From NCBI GenBank assembly GCA_033064195.1, contig JARBJD010000020.1, forward strand, positions 1 through 64,000: a stretch of DNA of 64,000 nucleotides. Direction: 5' to 3'. The position numbers were made by a program, and so were the translations under genes. Shown here in pieces: positions 22,723 through 33,856 of the stretch. Within the stretch, counting starts at the first letter, position 1; each line of letters opens with the position of its first letter. This stretch comes from Blattamonas nauphoetae (Eukaryota; Preaxostyla; Oxymonadida). The notes beneath the pieces were generated by a model that was not told the origin of the DNA, ran no database searches, and saw nothing but the letters and a program-made list of their open reading frames with translations.

Positions 22723-25700
22723 AGGGATCTCAGTCAACCATCTTGATTTTCACTTCACCATCAATTTATTCGTGGCTGTCGGCACCGATGGGGAGAGCAC
22801 AATGACGGGTTTTGGAAACGGATTGTGGGGAAGACTGCTCCGAGAGTACAATGGTATCCTCCCTTTCCATTGTGCTGCTCATCGTCTTCAGCTAGTTTAT
22901 TCTCATTCTTTGGACCAAAAAGAATTTTCAGTCTATCTTTCTCTTCTCAAAATGTGCCATTCTCTTGCAACAAACATATCACGATCTCCAATCAAGAAAC
23001 GAAACCTGGAAGATATTCAACAAAGCACACATCAACCTCATAAAAAAATTCCGTACGCAGTCGAAACAAGGTGGCTGTCGTTTCACTCAACTTCCAAGGT
23101 CGTCCTTGATCAGTTCTCTTCACTATCAGCTCTTATTCAAACGTTCAGTGCGGAAGAACAAGAAAAATATGCGGCTCTTTTCACACCCATTTCTTTCGCT
23201 CGTCTCTTTATCGTCACACAGCTAACAACTCCACTATACGATCTATGCAAGTTTCTGCAATCAAAAGAGCTCACTTTTATCAACTATGATGCAAAACTGT
23301 CAGAAACAAAGGACAAAATCAACGATGGAGAAAAAGTCTTAAGCACAGTTTTACTCGCCAGAGCTGCTATCCTTGAACTTTCAATTCTTCCCTCACTCAC
23401 TGACCAAGAAGTAGCTCATGTTCATCTGGAGGCTTCACATTTTCAGAAGCTCCTTCTCCTATATTTCGAACATTTTTTTGAACGGAATGAAATCGAGGCC
23501 GCAATACGACATCTGTCTCCAATTCGACTCCGAAACGATAATTTTCTAAATGATGCTCGAGATGCTGCAGCCCTATTATCTTATATTCTGCAACAAGACC
23601 AAGCTGAACCCATTCTCAAAGAAGACGTCGATATTGAACCATACATCCACTTTTGCCGATCTTTCCCCGATTTATCGAATGAGACAGCATTCAACTGTAT
23701 ACAAGCATTCTTAAAACAGTCTGATGCACATGCTCCATCAGATCTCAAATTTTTCATCAGGATCCTACTTGTCGTTCCGCTGACGACTGTCGAAGTCGAA
23801 AGGATTTTTAGTTCAATGAAAAGATACAAAGATGATCTACGAAACAGAATTACGAATCCCAACCTTGAAATGCGCTGTCTCCTGCACGAACCTCAGTACA
23901 GGGTGATTCAGAATTAATTGTCTCCCCACAATTGAAATTTTTCTCCGTCAATTCATCAAGCAACAACAACCGTGAATCATCATCACCCAACGGTTTCTCC
24001 ACCATCTTTGGAAATGTTTTCTTTCCCCTCAGACACTGTACAGTCTGCGAACGACACACGATCGTTCGCATGCCCCGACGTCTGTCAAAAGACGAACGGG
24101 TACATGCAATCGACTTGTGGTATCGTCACCACGATGTGACGTTAGTTCTACAGAAATGGGAGCTCCCTCATCGTCCAGATCGTCGGACGATCCGTGCGCT
24201 TGTCCGACGATTCCAAGACACAGGAGGGACAGCCGACCGCGCAAGATCGGGTCGACCAAGGACAGTAAATACCCCAGCGATTCGTGAGCGTGTTGAGCGT
24301 GACGTCCAAAACAGTCCAACCCAGTCAATAAGGCAAAGAATGCCAAATCTTCGCATGTCCTACGGATCGACGCAACGAGTCATTCAGTCACTAGGCTTTA
24401 CTCCTTATCGGCTCCAATCAACCCATTTTTTATTCGACCAAGATTATGGTCAACGGCGACAGTTCTGCCAATGGTTTCTTACCAAGAATGAAAACGATCC
24501 GCTCTTCGTCGATCGAGTTTGGTACTCCGACGAATCGAGGTTTACCCTCGATCAGAGGTAGCGTCTAGAGGCAGACCCCATTTTAGCTAGAGGCAGACCC
24601 CCGATTGCTAGACACAGACCCCCTTTGACTAGGCGCAGACCCCAGATTGCTAGAGGCAGACCCCATTCTAGCTTGGTGCAGACCCCTCCTGTTTTCCGTT
24701 ATTATTCACAAATTTTCCACTGTTTTTTACAAATTTTGATGAAAAATCACTTCTTAAGCCGTTTGCTCATGGTGTTTTCCAATAAGATCCTAATTCACCG
24801 AAGTCTTCACCAAAACACAAATTCATGGGTTGATCAATCCATTTTGAACAACACATCTCAGCCACAGAAGCAACGGACGACAACGCATGAGCCAATGACG
24901 CACAGGGGAGTTCCTCCAGTCCACAATCCGAGTGGTCCCAGAATCCAGTCGACATTAAATTGGGTTTCCAGCAACGTGAGGATGGAACTCGTACAGCAGC
25001 GAAGATGAGTTGGACTTTGATGCTCGGAGAGACGCATCAAACACCAAAACTTCACCCATTGTGCTCGACAGATTGAACATCCCATCCCAATCGGTCGATG
25101 AGAACGATCCCCCATTCAGTTTCGACAAAGAATCGCACTCCCGACACCCGAGCTCGAACATCCCGACAAAACTGTGTTCAACACTGAAACACGAGCTGTG
25201 TTGCTCGCATCAGCACGCAGAACACTTCCATGACCCTCCAACACAACAATCGACGAGAAGCGGCAATTCGACATCGAAACTGAACAGCTCGTCGAAATCA
25301 GAGCAACAGACGAGAGAGACGCTGACGAGACATTCGTCGATTCCAGTGTCACTTGGTGAGCTGAACCACAAATCAGTTGGAACGAGAAAGGATATTCGCC
25401 TTTAGGAGAGAAGGAGCAGGACGTGACTTGGAGTGACCCTCCAGTGACGGCGAATAATTTATCAGATGTGATGGACTGTGGGAGAAGGAAGCAGAGTGAA
25501 GATATTGTGACGACCACATCAGGCAATGATTCAGCAACAGCAAACGAGCAACCTGATTCGATTGTCACAGTCGAGTTAGAATTCACACCACACAACGTTT
25601 TCATCAACGAAAATGAGACTGATTCCGAGAGAACGATGGACGTCTGCACTTGAACTGTTGTGCTCTCAGCTGAAGCAAGACGAGCGATTGCATTCCGAAG

Positions 25701-28700
25701 CGTCGGACACCAAACAGCGAAGAAACCACAGTGCGGCGATGAGATCCCAACTGCGTCGAGACCAACAATCCAGAACATCGTCGAGAGTTGATCCTTAAAA
25801 CCTAGCATCGCCTTCAGTTAAGATCGAACCCAGATTCGCTCCTTCAATCCACAAGAAACACGGCGCGGTCTCGTCAGTGTTTGAAGTGGAGAGAGATGCA
25901 GACGAGGTCGCCGAAAAGTGAAGATTCGTCAAGTTGAATTCAGGGGAGGCACGAGGAGAACTTTTCGATCCAAATTGCACAAAAATCCCATCAAACTTTC
26001 CATTCGACGACGAGACATCAATCAGACGAACATCATTCAAGTCCAACTTCATTCCAGACACCATTTCGGACACAACCACACTTCCCGAACCATCCGAACG
26101 AACAATCGATTCAAATGCAACATCATCCATCTTCAGGGTCGATCCAGTGTGATGGATCAGAGCGTGCGACGAGAGAGAGAAATCAACGAACGAGCACGAT
26201 TTGACGGCCAGCGATCCTCCAACAACCGAGAACAACGACGAATCGCGTGCTTCTGAAGAGACAGCAGGAACAAGCGAGAGACTGGTCGGGCTGAGCGAGT
26301 GGACCGAGACAACAAATGATCCGGTCTTTCCAATTCTGATCGTGCCAGTGGTTGACTTCGGTTTCAGTTCGACTGTGGTTTCACTCACTTCCAGCGAACG
26401 GCTCAATTGCGACTGCGTGGAGATGACGAGAATGCGAGGGGAATCTTTCAGATGAGACCACGCCTCATCAATCGAAGAGCAGTGAAATCCCGACTGTCCA
26501 CATCCTTTTGCGTCTTTCCCATCTCCAGTCGTGATCGTGGCAGCTTTGAAGTCAATCAGATAGAAGAGCAGAGAGATCGATCTGAACGTGCTCCCTTCGG
26601 CTTCGGCCAAATCCTCCCCCATCAGCAGCGAATCGTTCGCATGTGATGCGAGAGAGGCGGTCGTTGATGCCCAATTGTCTGGATCCAGCAACGTTCCCAA
26701 AGAGTGGGCTTTAACAAACACCCACTTTCCTTGGTGACCACTGCCACAGCTGCACGATGTGAACGAGCAGGACGAGAGTGAGATTGAGCCAGACGATGTC
26801 GAGAAGAACACTCCTCCGTCGCCCACACTTGTCACCCCAGCGAAGGTCGACGAGGAGACAGAAATGGAGGAAGCGTCTAAGAGGCGAGCAAAGGCTCCAT
26901 TTCCAGACTCTCCTTTTTGAGTGATGCCTTGCACTGTCAGGCTCGTCAATGAGGCTGAGCAGGCCCGCTCAGAGCAATGAAGCTCTTTCCACTGATCGAG
27001 AACTGTCTGAGGGTCACATTCTTCATTGTCAGCTCCTGAGCAATCCAACGTAAAGAAATGCCACACGAGCTGGGCTGATCCAGAAACTGTCTGGGCCGGA
27101 GATGTGGTTGATTGAATCGCAGTGGTCATCCAAGACACGACGATTGGAAATTCCACGGTCTGAATGAACGAAGAGAGACGACTGGTGAATCCTTTCGTTC
27201 CACTGCCTGTTTGGGGAGCTGTCCTCAAAAAGAACCCGTATTCTGTCGCAGCCACTGACGGCAGAGCTGCTGGGGCGGGGTAGTAGTCGATTCCTAAATC
27301 GGCGAGTCTTGCGTCAATCTTTGCACTGCTGACCCCAGTTGGGTACTGTGGGATGTTGTCTTCGAAGAGCAGATCGTACGCTGAAAATGCACAGTCAGCC
27401 TTTTTCACAACAATCCCAAACAAACCGATCCAGCGTCCATGCACCAACATGGTCATTTCGTTTTCGGGGAACACAGTCAGTGGAGGCTGGTGGAACAACT
27501 CGTCTTCCTTCGCCGGCTGCGATTTGGAGGCCAGGCTTTTCTGGATCTCCTTCCGACGGGCGATATAGGCGTGGATGGGACGCTCCTTGTTCGCGAGGGA
27601 GACAAGGTTGGCGTATTCGACTCGGAGCAGCTTCATCATCCGATCCAGCGCTTCGAATTTGACGGTCTTCCACATGTACTCCTTGTCCAGCTGCCTGAAG
27701 CCCTTCCCATGCAGTCCAACCAGCCAGTATTGGTTCCTGACCCTGTCTGGGCCGTAAACAGAAAGGTTGTCTTTTGTTGTGGTTACGAGGGACGCTTACA
27801 CTGTTGACATGGTCCGAGTGTCGTTGATGGACGCGCAGAGGCGAAGAACGAGCTGATACAAGCGAGTGGAGAGTTCGTAGAATGGCCCGTTGGAGAAGAG
27901 GGTGGCTGAGACGATGAGCGAGCTGATGAGCGAGGGGATGGAGAAGAGCGGGACACTCGGCTTCGACTTGGCTGAGATGATCACAGAAATGACGTCGCGA
28001 GTGAAGATGTCGGCCAGACGCTGAGAAAGAATGAAGCAGGAAGAAAGGAACACACCTCCTTCGTCAGGAACGTGGCAGTGGGGATGATGTCGAGGATGAG
28101 CTGCCTCCATCCGCACGTGGTGCAGTCGTTGAGAAGGTTGTTCCGCTCGCGAGTGTTGATTGGCGTGTCCAGAAAGCCACTGCGGATCATTTCAGTCACA
28201 ATCACGAAGATTACCATGATGCTTCAGAGTTGGACAGTGGCGGCAGTGTCTCGGAGCGATGTCTTCTCCCGGTGCTTGCGAAGACGCTTGTAGCACATGA
28301 CTTGGAGGAGGGGATTGGCATCGTACCTGGAAAGGAGAGCAATGAGATGAAAAAAATGAGATGAACAAAGAGGGAGAACACACTCGCTGATCATGATGCT
28401 GAGGTAGCGAGCCCGCTGGAACTGAGACTCAGCTGGCAGATTGTTGATTGCTTCGAACCGCTTGAGGAGTTTGGTCATTTGACCAGCGAAGTTGTGGGCG
28501 ACTTCGCAGAAAGGAGAAGCCTGAGAAAGAGAGAACAGGAAAGAGAGGACAAATAAGATACAACACAGAGAGTCGAGTTCAGAAGCGCACAGTCTTCCTG
28601 AAACAGGACAGTTCTGAGATTCCTGATCAGTGTCTTTCCGATCGAGTTGAGTGTCTTGTCTTGCGATTGTTCGTGGGTCTTCCCGACTGTGGACATTGAA

Positions 28701-31700
28701 ACTGGAGTGTTGGCACCAGAGGGCGACGAGAAGTGACTTTTATGTTCCGATGATGTGTCCAGATTTCATTGCAGTCGTGCACAATCCGAAACGACAAGTG
28801 CTCCAAAATGTTGCAGATAGCCATCTGCCTGGTGTTTTGTAGACTTTGGGATTATTGGCTTCGTCAGGAACTTGAGTTGCTTGATGAACGACTTAGCGTT
28901 TCGGATTGATTGGTCTTCGTCTGTGTCTTTCGTTCTTCTTTCTTCGTCGCCAGTTTCTCCTCTTTCAGCGATTCGGGCTTCTCCTTTTTCGTTTCTTCAG
29001 TCTGGTGTTTCAGTCGCTTGAGCATTTGCCCGTGGAGGTGGGGATGAACAACTTTGCCAGCATCGGGAGCAAATGGGTTGATGACCAATTTTGATGCGAA
29101 GGGAGAAGCGAAAGATGTGGTTGTGTTTGGTCCGTACACCCCTCGGAGATCTCGGAGATGGACCTGAGACCCGTGTTGACTGCTGCAACAACAGACATGT
29201 TGAGTCGGATCGATTGTCGGAGGGGTGACAGCGGGATGAAAGAAAACCCGAGCTTGTGCATCTCGGAGTCCAATAAGTCGAAGAGGATCCGCTGAATCAG
29301 CTGGAGAAATTTGTGGGGCTTCCATTTCTCCTTCGAGAACATGTTCAGTCGCAACGCCAACATAGACTCGGCGATGGAGTGTCTCTCTTTGCGAGGGAGA
29401 GTGGCGGGAAGGAAAGAGAGGTTGGACTGTGACTGCTTCGTCTTGTCACAGGCTGACGACCGTTGAGCAGCGAGGGAGACGATGTTGCAGAGGAGCATGG
29501 CGATGAAACGGGAGGAGGCGGCAGAGGGATTCGTACAGAACGTTTGGAATGAGCGAGTGGTTGTGGGAGGAGACGAGGGAGAGGAGAGTGGGTGATTTCG
29601 TGTCTTTGCCTTCTTCTGGCGAGATGACATCAAGTTGTGGGGAGGTGAAAGGAGTGTCGAGAGAGCGGAGGTGGACGAGGAGCGACTTGTGGATGAGCGT
29701 TTTGACTGTTGAGAGTCGCAGCCCTTCCACCGCTCATGACGGGATTGGCGAAGAAGTGGTCGATGTATTGGTGAAGGACAGGAGCAAGTTCGGAGTTGTT
29801 GGTGAACGACGGCGAGGTTGCGATTTGGAGGGACGAGTCAAACTTGATCGGACTCCACCGCGTTGGACAGCTCAGTGACTTCAATTTGGAACACTTTCTC
29901 CACTGTGCTCACAAATCGGGAGAAGCAGGGTGTCGGCCACTGCTGGGAAGAAGCGGACCATCTCGTGTGCTTGGTTGTTGGGGAAGAGGGAGTGTATGGC
30001 GAGCCAGGAGTTGACGAGGAGTTGGGGGTGGGCTTGGCTGACGGGATGATTGAGATGAGGTCGGTCAGTGTGGACAGGGCGAGTGTCTTCGCATCTGACA
30101 CTCCATCTTTCCAGATCGCGTCGGGAGCGAAATAAGTGCCGTTCCGAGTGGTGAACAAGCTCTGACTGAGATCAATCTGACGCAGCCCCCTCGTGGGCTG
30201 GTGGGCGAGATATCCGTGTTCCAGTCCCTCCTGGAAGCACAGCGAAGGCATCTTCTGGGACAGGTCGATGTGGGACGAAAAGAGGTTGTGGGGGTACACA
30301 CAATGGCCGATGAGCTGGAGAGTCACTGGCTCCCCATCCTTCACGTTTTTGCATTCCAGATGGTAGAACTTGAAGAGGGGGTGGAGTGTGTTTGGGTTGC
30401 AGTGGGCTTCGGAGGGGAAGTATGAAAGGGGGAGTTTCACTTTGATCTCGTCACCGAAGGTGTGGCCCTGTTCGTGGTACCTTACACAGCTCTTGTGAAC
30501 TGTCAGCATTTCATTGCTTCCAATGCCCTTATTGTTGAAAATGAGAGGAAGACCAGGTGAAGAAAGATTGTCTGTATCTCTGATTTCTGTTTCGATGAGA
30601 ATAGTTCTCGTGGAGAGATCTGTTTTGAGAGATGTGAAGTCGATGCTTTGTGGGTATAGAAACCGGATGTGAGTGGCTGATAGGGAAGGACTGTGAGGAC
30701 TGTGGAGAAATGGAGTGAGGACACGATGCATATCCGATTGATGATGCGCAACAACCGTATTCTGATTGTTGGATGTTGGAAGAACTGGAGCTGTGCTATA
30801 CTTAGTCTTGCTTGAAATATGTCCGCCTACTGGAGATTTAGAAGGAGTGTTGAGCGGACGGGTTGATATTGAGTATGCATCCGCAGCGATGGGAGGTGGT
30901 CGAGAAGGTTTGGTTGGTGGTGGGCGATTTGGCACAGGTTAGCATTGTGAAACACAAAGTTCTGATGGTACGTTGCTTTGATAGTCATGTTGAATTTGAC
31001 AACATCGCGACGAGACTCATCAAAAGCCGACTGGGTGTCAGGTCGGGATTTTTCGATCGGTTTCAGATTCAGAGCCTTCAATTGGTCAAAGAAGCTATCA
31101 TCATCGAGTTTATCATCCATATTCCGCAAGTTTTGAATTTGAAAGGTAAATTCTTCTTCGAATAGTTCTTTTCCTTGAGGACAGAAGCGAGTTTCAGTCT
31201 GGTACTTGTCTGATTCCACATCTCGATAATCGAATGGCAGTGTTGGCGTTCCAACTTGCGATAATGTGCCTCCATCGAATAGAGTCTCTGTTCCAGGTGA
31301 CCCTGTCGATACTCGTCTCTTTCTTCCACTAGTTGAAGCTGAGCGTAGATCCAAAGGGTTCCCTTCAGAATTATCGAACGACTAAAGTGGAGTGGTCCAA
31401 TACCCAAAGAATTGCCAGGTGTCTGCAAAAGATTGTCTTTTTTTGAGAAAATGGCCTGGATTGGATCGAATTACTTTCAGGAGGGGTTGGAGGAATAAAC
31501 AGAGGTTGCAACAAAGCAGAAAGAGTCAACCTCGATGCTCCATTGTTATTTGACATGAACCAAAGAAGCTAAGTCGGGCACATAGGCAATTCACAGAGAA
31601 TATGGATCCCCACTCCAGATCGATGTCATGTCATACAATAATCTTCACGACGTCGCCACGAAATTTCTGAAGTTCATAGAAACAAGCAACTTTCTCCATG

Positions 31701-32887
31701 TACAACTACCTTCAAGCCGTGTTCTCCGATGGGAAGGAAGAAAAGTGGTTTTTGGACGATCAACCCATGAATTTGTGTTTTGATGAAGACTTCGGTGAAT
31801 TAGGATCCTATTGGAAAACACCATGAGCAAACGGCTTAAGAAGTGATTTTTCATCAAAATTTGTAAAAAACAGTGGAAAATTTGTGAATAATAACGGAAA
31901 ACAGGAGGGGTCTGCACCAAGCTAGAATGGGGTCTGCCTCTAGCAATCTGGGGTCTGCCTCTAGATATAAGGGGTCTGCCTCTAGATATCAGGGGTCTGC
32001 ACCTAGCTAAAATGGGGTCTGCCTCTAGACGCTACCTCGATCAGACAGTAAACCGACACAACCGCTATTACTATTCTAGAACCAATCCCCACTACCACGT
32101 CGAGATACCAAACTCTCGACGTGGTTTAAACATCTGGTGCGCGATCTCAAGTCTTGGCTTGGTTGGACCTATTATTTACGACGGCACAATGACCCAGGAT
32201 AAATACCGGCAAATGTTGCAGCGTGAATTCTTTCCTGTCCGCAGAGAACTCGATCCAGAAGGCACCTCCTGGCTGATGCAGGACGGTGCACCAGCACACA
32301 CCGCAAACGAAACAGTCGAGTTTCTGAATCAAAAGCTGCCTGGACGATGGATTGGAAAAAACGGAGCAAACCCTTGGCCAGCCAGAAGTCCAGACTTGAC
32401 ACCCTGTGACTTCTGGCTTTGGAACGAGATATCAGAACAAGTTTACATCCAAGATCCCAGAACACTTCAAGAACTAGAACAGATGATTCGAGAGGCTGTG
32501 GCGTCTCTCTCACAAGAGAAAATCCAAGATGTTTGTCGAAGTGTCGTCAGCCGCTGTAGAAAGTGTCTTGAACGAGAAGGCAATTCCGTTGAAGTTTAAT
32601 TGTAATTTAATACCAATTTCACCTCTTGAAACTCTCATTTTTCACATTTTCCAAAAATGATGTCGATCGGACCCTCAGGAAGCAATAACTTCTGAATCAC
32701 CCTGTATGTTCTACCAACAATCGAAGATTTGACGATCAGAGCACAAAAATTTATCGAAATGCATTGTAACACAAGGCGGACACTATTAAGACCAAGTCGC
32801 CCTATCCTAAAACAGAAAAGACTGCATAGTACTAGAATTGATGAACCTGAACACACAACCGTTTTGGAGACGAATTACACAGAATAG
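22723..32887 (+). CDS. hAT-family transposase, split by a mariner insertion
   Basis: The first segment (22723-23896, first ATG-like start 22772) reads VGTDGESTMTGFGNGLWGRL and HCAAHRLQL, a conserved acidic block of hAT transposases of the C17orf113/ZMYM-like type. It ends with the hAT dimerisation region, VPLTTVEVERIFSSMKR, and MRCLLHEPQ. The frame is then interrupted by the mariner element. Downstream, starting with the duplicated TA at 32705, the same frame continues YVLPTIEDLTIRAQKF for 60 residues to TAG at 32885-32887. The N-terminal zinc-finger part is missing upstream of 22723, so the copy was already truncated or its first part is in another exon. The clean continuation means the mariner entered a gene that still had an open frame. 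No hAT terminal repeats were found. Confidence 0.75.
24070..32599 (+). CDS. Mariner (DD41D) transposase, split by the TIR element
   Basis: The first part, 24070-24556, begins MPRRLSKDERVHAIDLW and has a helix-turn-helix region with RRTIRALVRRFQDTGGTADR and RSGRPR, then WYSDESRFTLDQ with the first catalytic Asp. The second part, 32046-32599, continues TVNRHNRYYYSR, then WLMQDGAPAHTA (second Asp) and ARSPDLTPCDFWLW (third Asp). There are 41 residues between the second and third Asp. Counting one copy of the 9-bp target duplication, the two parts total 1041 bases, an unbroken 346-residue protein. This length and the NRHN / DGAPAH / SPDLTP.DF.LW pattern match transposases common in insects. The gene carries no stop of its own and is interrupted only by the cargo element. 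Confidence 0.93.
24557..24835 (+). repeat. Left terminal inverted repeat, TIR element copy 2
   Basis: 279 bases matching the reverse complement of 31758-32036. The outer part contains six occurrences of a GCAGACCCC/ACAGACCCC core preceded by CTAG-like spacers at 22-24 base steps; the inner part is AT-rich and includes TTTTCCGTTATTATTCAC. Differences between the two ends are concentrated in the repeat spacers. Confidence 0.92.
24955..27130 (-). pseudogene. Surface beta-helix part of the cargo gene, copy 2
   Basis: Continues in frame from the DOCK part. In order on the minus strand: SLTSLTVQGITQ, then GDGGVFFSTSSGSISLSSCS (a beta-helix turn), a second start-of-domain signature CGQSGFHCSSIDEAW, long Ser/Val-rich beta-strand repeats, a third signature CGFFAVWCPTLRNAI near 25720, and LSGCSSSGVGSAILC near 25130. 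C....C.T/S...A is the domain start used repeatedly in oxymonad surface proteins. The frame shifts near 25800 and near 25120, then runs to a stop at 24955-24957. These shifts may be short introns or consensus errors. There is no membrane anchor or kinase tail, so relative to the gene at 35243-41849 this is only an internal piece of a surface protein. Confidence 0.65.
27400..31556 (-). pseudogene. DOCK-family guanine-nucleotide exchange factor part of the cargo gene, copy 2
   Basis: DOCK proteins activate Rho-type GTPases; DHR-1 binds phosphoinositides and DHR-2 is the exchange domain. From a start MSNNNGASRLTL at 31556 come a Ser-rich and acidic region, a proline-rich linker (RPPPTKPSRPPP), then DHR-1 at about 30680-30230 (DEIKVKLPLSYFP, LFKFYHLECK, HCVYPHNLF). 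A helical middle follows (for example MLLCNIVSLAAQRS and LRLNMFSKEKWKPHKFLQLI). DHR-2 begins near 27890 with FYELSTRLYQLVLRL and QYWLVGLHGKGFRQLDKEYM. Short GT-AG introns are visible between exons at several points, for example around 28055, 28330-28390 and 27720-27785. I could not join every exon cleanly, and at least one shift lies at a C run near 30025, so integrity is uncertain. The rest of DHR-2 is replaced by other sequence. Confidence 0.65.
31758..32036 (-). repeat. Right terminal inverted repeat, TIR element copy 2
   Basis: 279 bases, reverse complement of the left repeat. Core repeats read GGGGTCTGC and are spaced by CTCTAGATATAA-type spacers, with the order and spacer sequence slightly different from the left end. 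It ends CTAGACGCTACC directly before the duplicated TCGATCAGA. Confidence 0.92.
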
Positions 32888-33084
32888 TTGAATTTTTTTC
32901 ATTGATTTATTTGAATATTATTCTATCACTTATATTTTTTTTATTTTTCTGACACTTGTTAGGCCGAATCCTAGAAGATACTTCGTGAGAACTGATCAGC
33001 GGCGACTTTTGAAGTGATTTTCCAAAATTGTCGTTGAATGTTTATCCCTTCTCCGCAATATCAGCTTTATCACCTCTTTTCCAG
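32888..33084. other. Short intergenic stretch after the hAT gene
   Basis: AT-rich sequence in which I looked for the hAT terminal repeat and found none. The first exon or exons of the following gene may lie in its right part. Confidence 0.3.
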
Positions 33085-33856
33085 TTTTACTGGCAGTCCT
33101 TCTTGAACGGTACTGCTTCGGACACGGTGAGAATTTCAGCGCTCCATTCTCTTCTCTCGTCGTTCCACGTTCAAGCTTCTCGACCTGTTTCAGAACAAGT
33201 AAACTCCATGAGTCCTGTCGTGGGATCGGACATACTTTGCTATTCTTCAATCCGATGTTGCAGCGGATCGTGCGAGGAAACCATGGCAGCGAAGCCTGCA
33301 ACCTTGTCAAAACTTTGATTCAGCAGATCTCGGTTCTTTCGAAGCATCCAAGCACGAATAATTTGGAGAAGGAGCTGATTACAATGAGTTGGACAGGGCT
33401 AAAGTATGCCTTCAAGTTGAGTTAACATCCCGTCGTTCGTTTTCACGTTCTTCTGTTGTTTTCTCAGAATATGAGATCTCTTGTTTTCAATATAGTCAAG
33501 CTCTGCACATGGCTTTTGCGATTTCGTTCTGCACGCATTATTCATCGCAAATGATCCACCACATCTCCTCTACCGTTCTATGCCTGTTGTTCACGATATC
33601 AGCCTCCCGACCGTCCCAACAATCACTATTATCATCATTTCTTGTCCCTCTTGTATTGTGGTCCGCACAGTTCCGCCAGTTCATGTCCAACAAAAGCAGT
33701 CTTTTCGTGGGAACAGCGCTGAATAAATTCGCGACTCAACTACACCTCGCACAACAACGGAGCATGCTTCGAACAGCTCTGAAAAGGTTAGATGATTTTG
33801 CTGCCGACGGTGACCAGAGGGGGTGGAATGGAATAATTGTTGCTTGGATGAGGTGA
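33085..33856 (+). CDS. Multi-exon gene of unknown function, 5' part not resolved
   Basis: Four exons with GT-AG boundaries keep one frame: 33085-33126, 33176-33198, 33264-33403 and 33496-33856 (introns of 49, 65 and 92 bases), ending in TGA. The exon phases agree at each junction, which is the main support. The product reads FGHASRPVSEQRIVRGNHGS, then LVKTLIQQISVLSKHPSTNN, a mostly hydrophobic helical stretch, and ends RGWNGIIVAWMR. Character is that of a helical repeat or membrane-associated protein; I recognise no family. The first exon is upstream of an acceptor at 33084 and I could not identify its start, and the gene begins within 200 bases of the transposon nest, so its 5' end could have been displaced. 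Confidence 0.5.

Larger units (their letters stand above)
24557..32036. mobile_element. 7.5-kb TIR cargo element, copy 2
   Basis: Bounded by 279-bp terminal inverted repeats and a 9-bp target duplication TCGATCAGA (24548-24556 and 32037-32045). It is inserted in the mariner transposase gene. Inside, all clear coding character is on the minus strand and is host-like: a DOCK-family exchange factor running into a surface beta-helix protein. No DDE transposase, helicase, polymerase or recombinase was recognised in any frame. A 9-bp duplication with long TIRs fits Mutator-like elements, but the ends are not diagnostic to me. A non-autonomous, gene-capturing element is the best reading. The near identity of the two copies, beyond homopolymer indels, points to recent movement or duplication. 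Confidence 0.9.
23899..32704 (+). mobile_element. Mariner-type transposon (DD41D), host of the cargo element
   Basis: Ends are CAGGGTGATTCAGAA at 23899-23913 and its reverse complement at 32690-32704, a 15-bp perfect TIR that extends imperfectly to about 27 bp. The element is flanked by the TA target duplication (23897-23898 and 32705-32706) typical of Tc1/mariner. Without the 7.5-kb insertion it would be about 1.3 kb with a single transposase gene, the normal size for the family. It lies inside the hAT transposase gene. Confidence 0.92.

Noticed and set aside
24625-25008. 127-residue + strand ORF starting in the left TIR, also at 321-701 in copy 1
   Set aside because: It is a translation of the terminal repeats and the antisense of the cargo; composition is not protein-like and it diverges by frame between copies.
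31078-31428. 116-residue ORF with coiled-coil look (EERDEYRQGHLEQRLYS) overlapping the DOCK N-terminal region
   Set aside because: The competing frame (31354-30827) continues into the proline-rich linker and DHR-1 more consistently; the two cannot both be coding over the same bases.
24557-32036. The TIR element as a Polinton-like virus-type element
   Set aside because: No polymerase, integrase, capsid or packaging gene is recognisable, the target duplication is 9 bp, and the cargo is host-like with introns.
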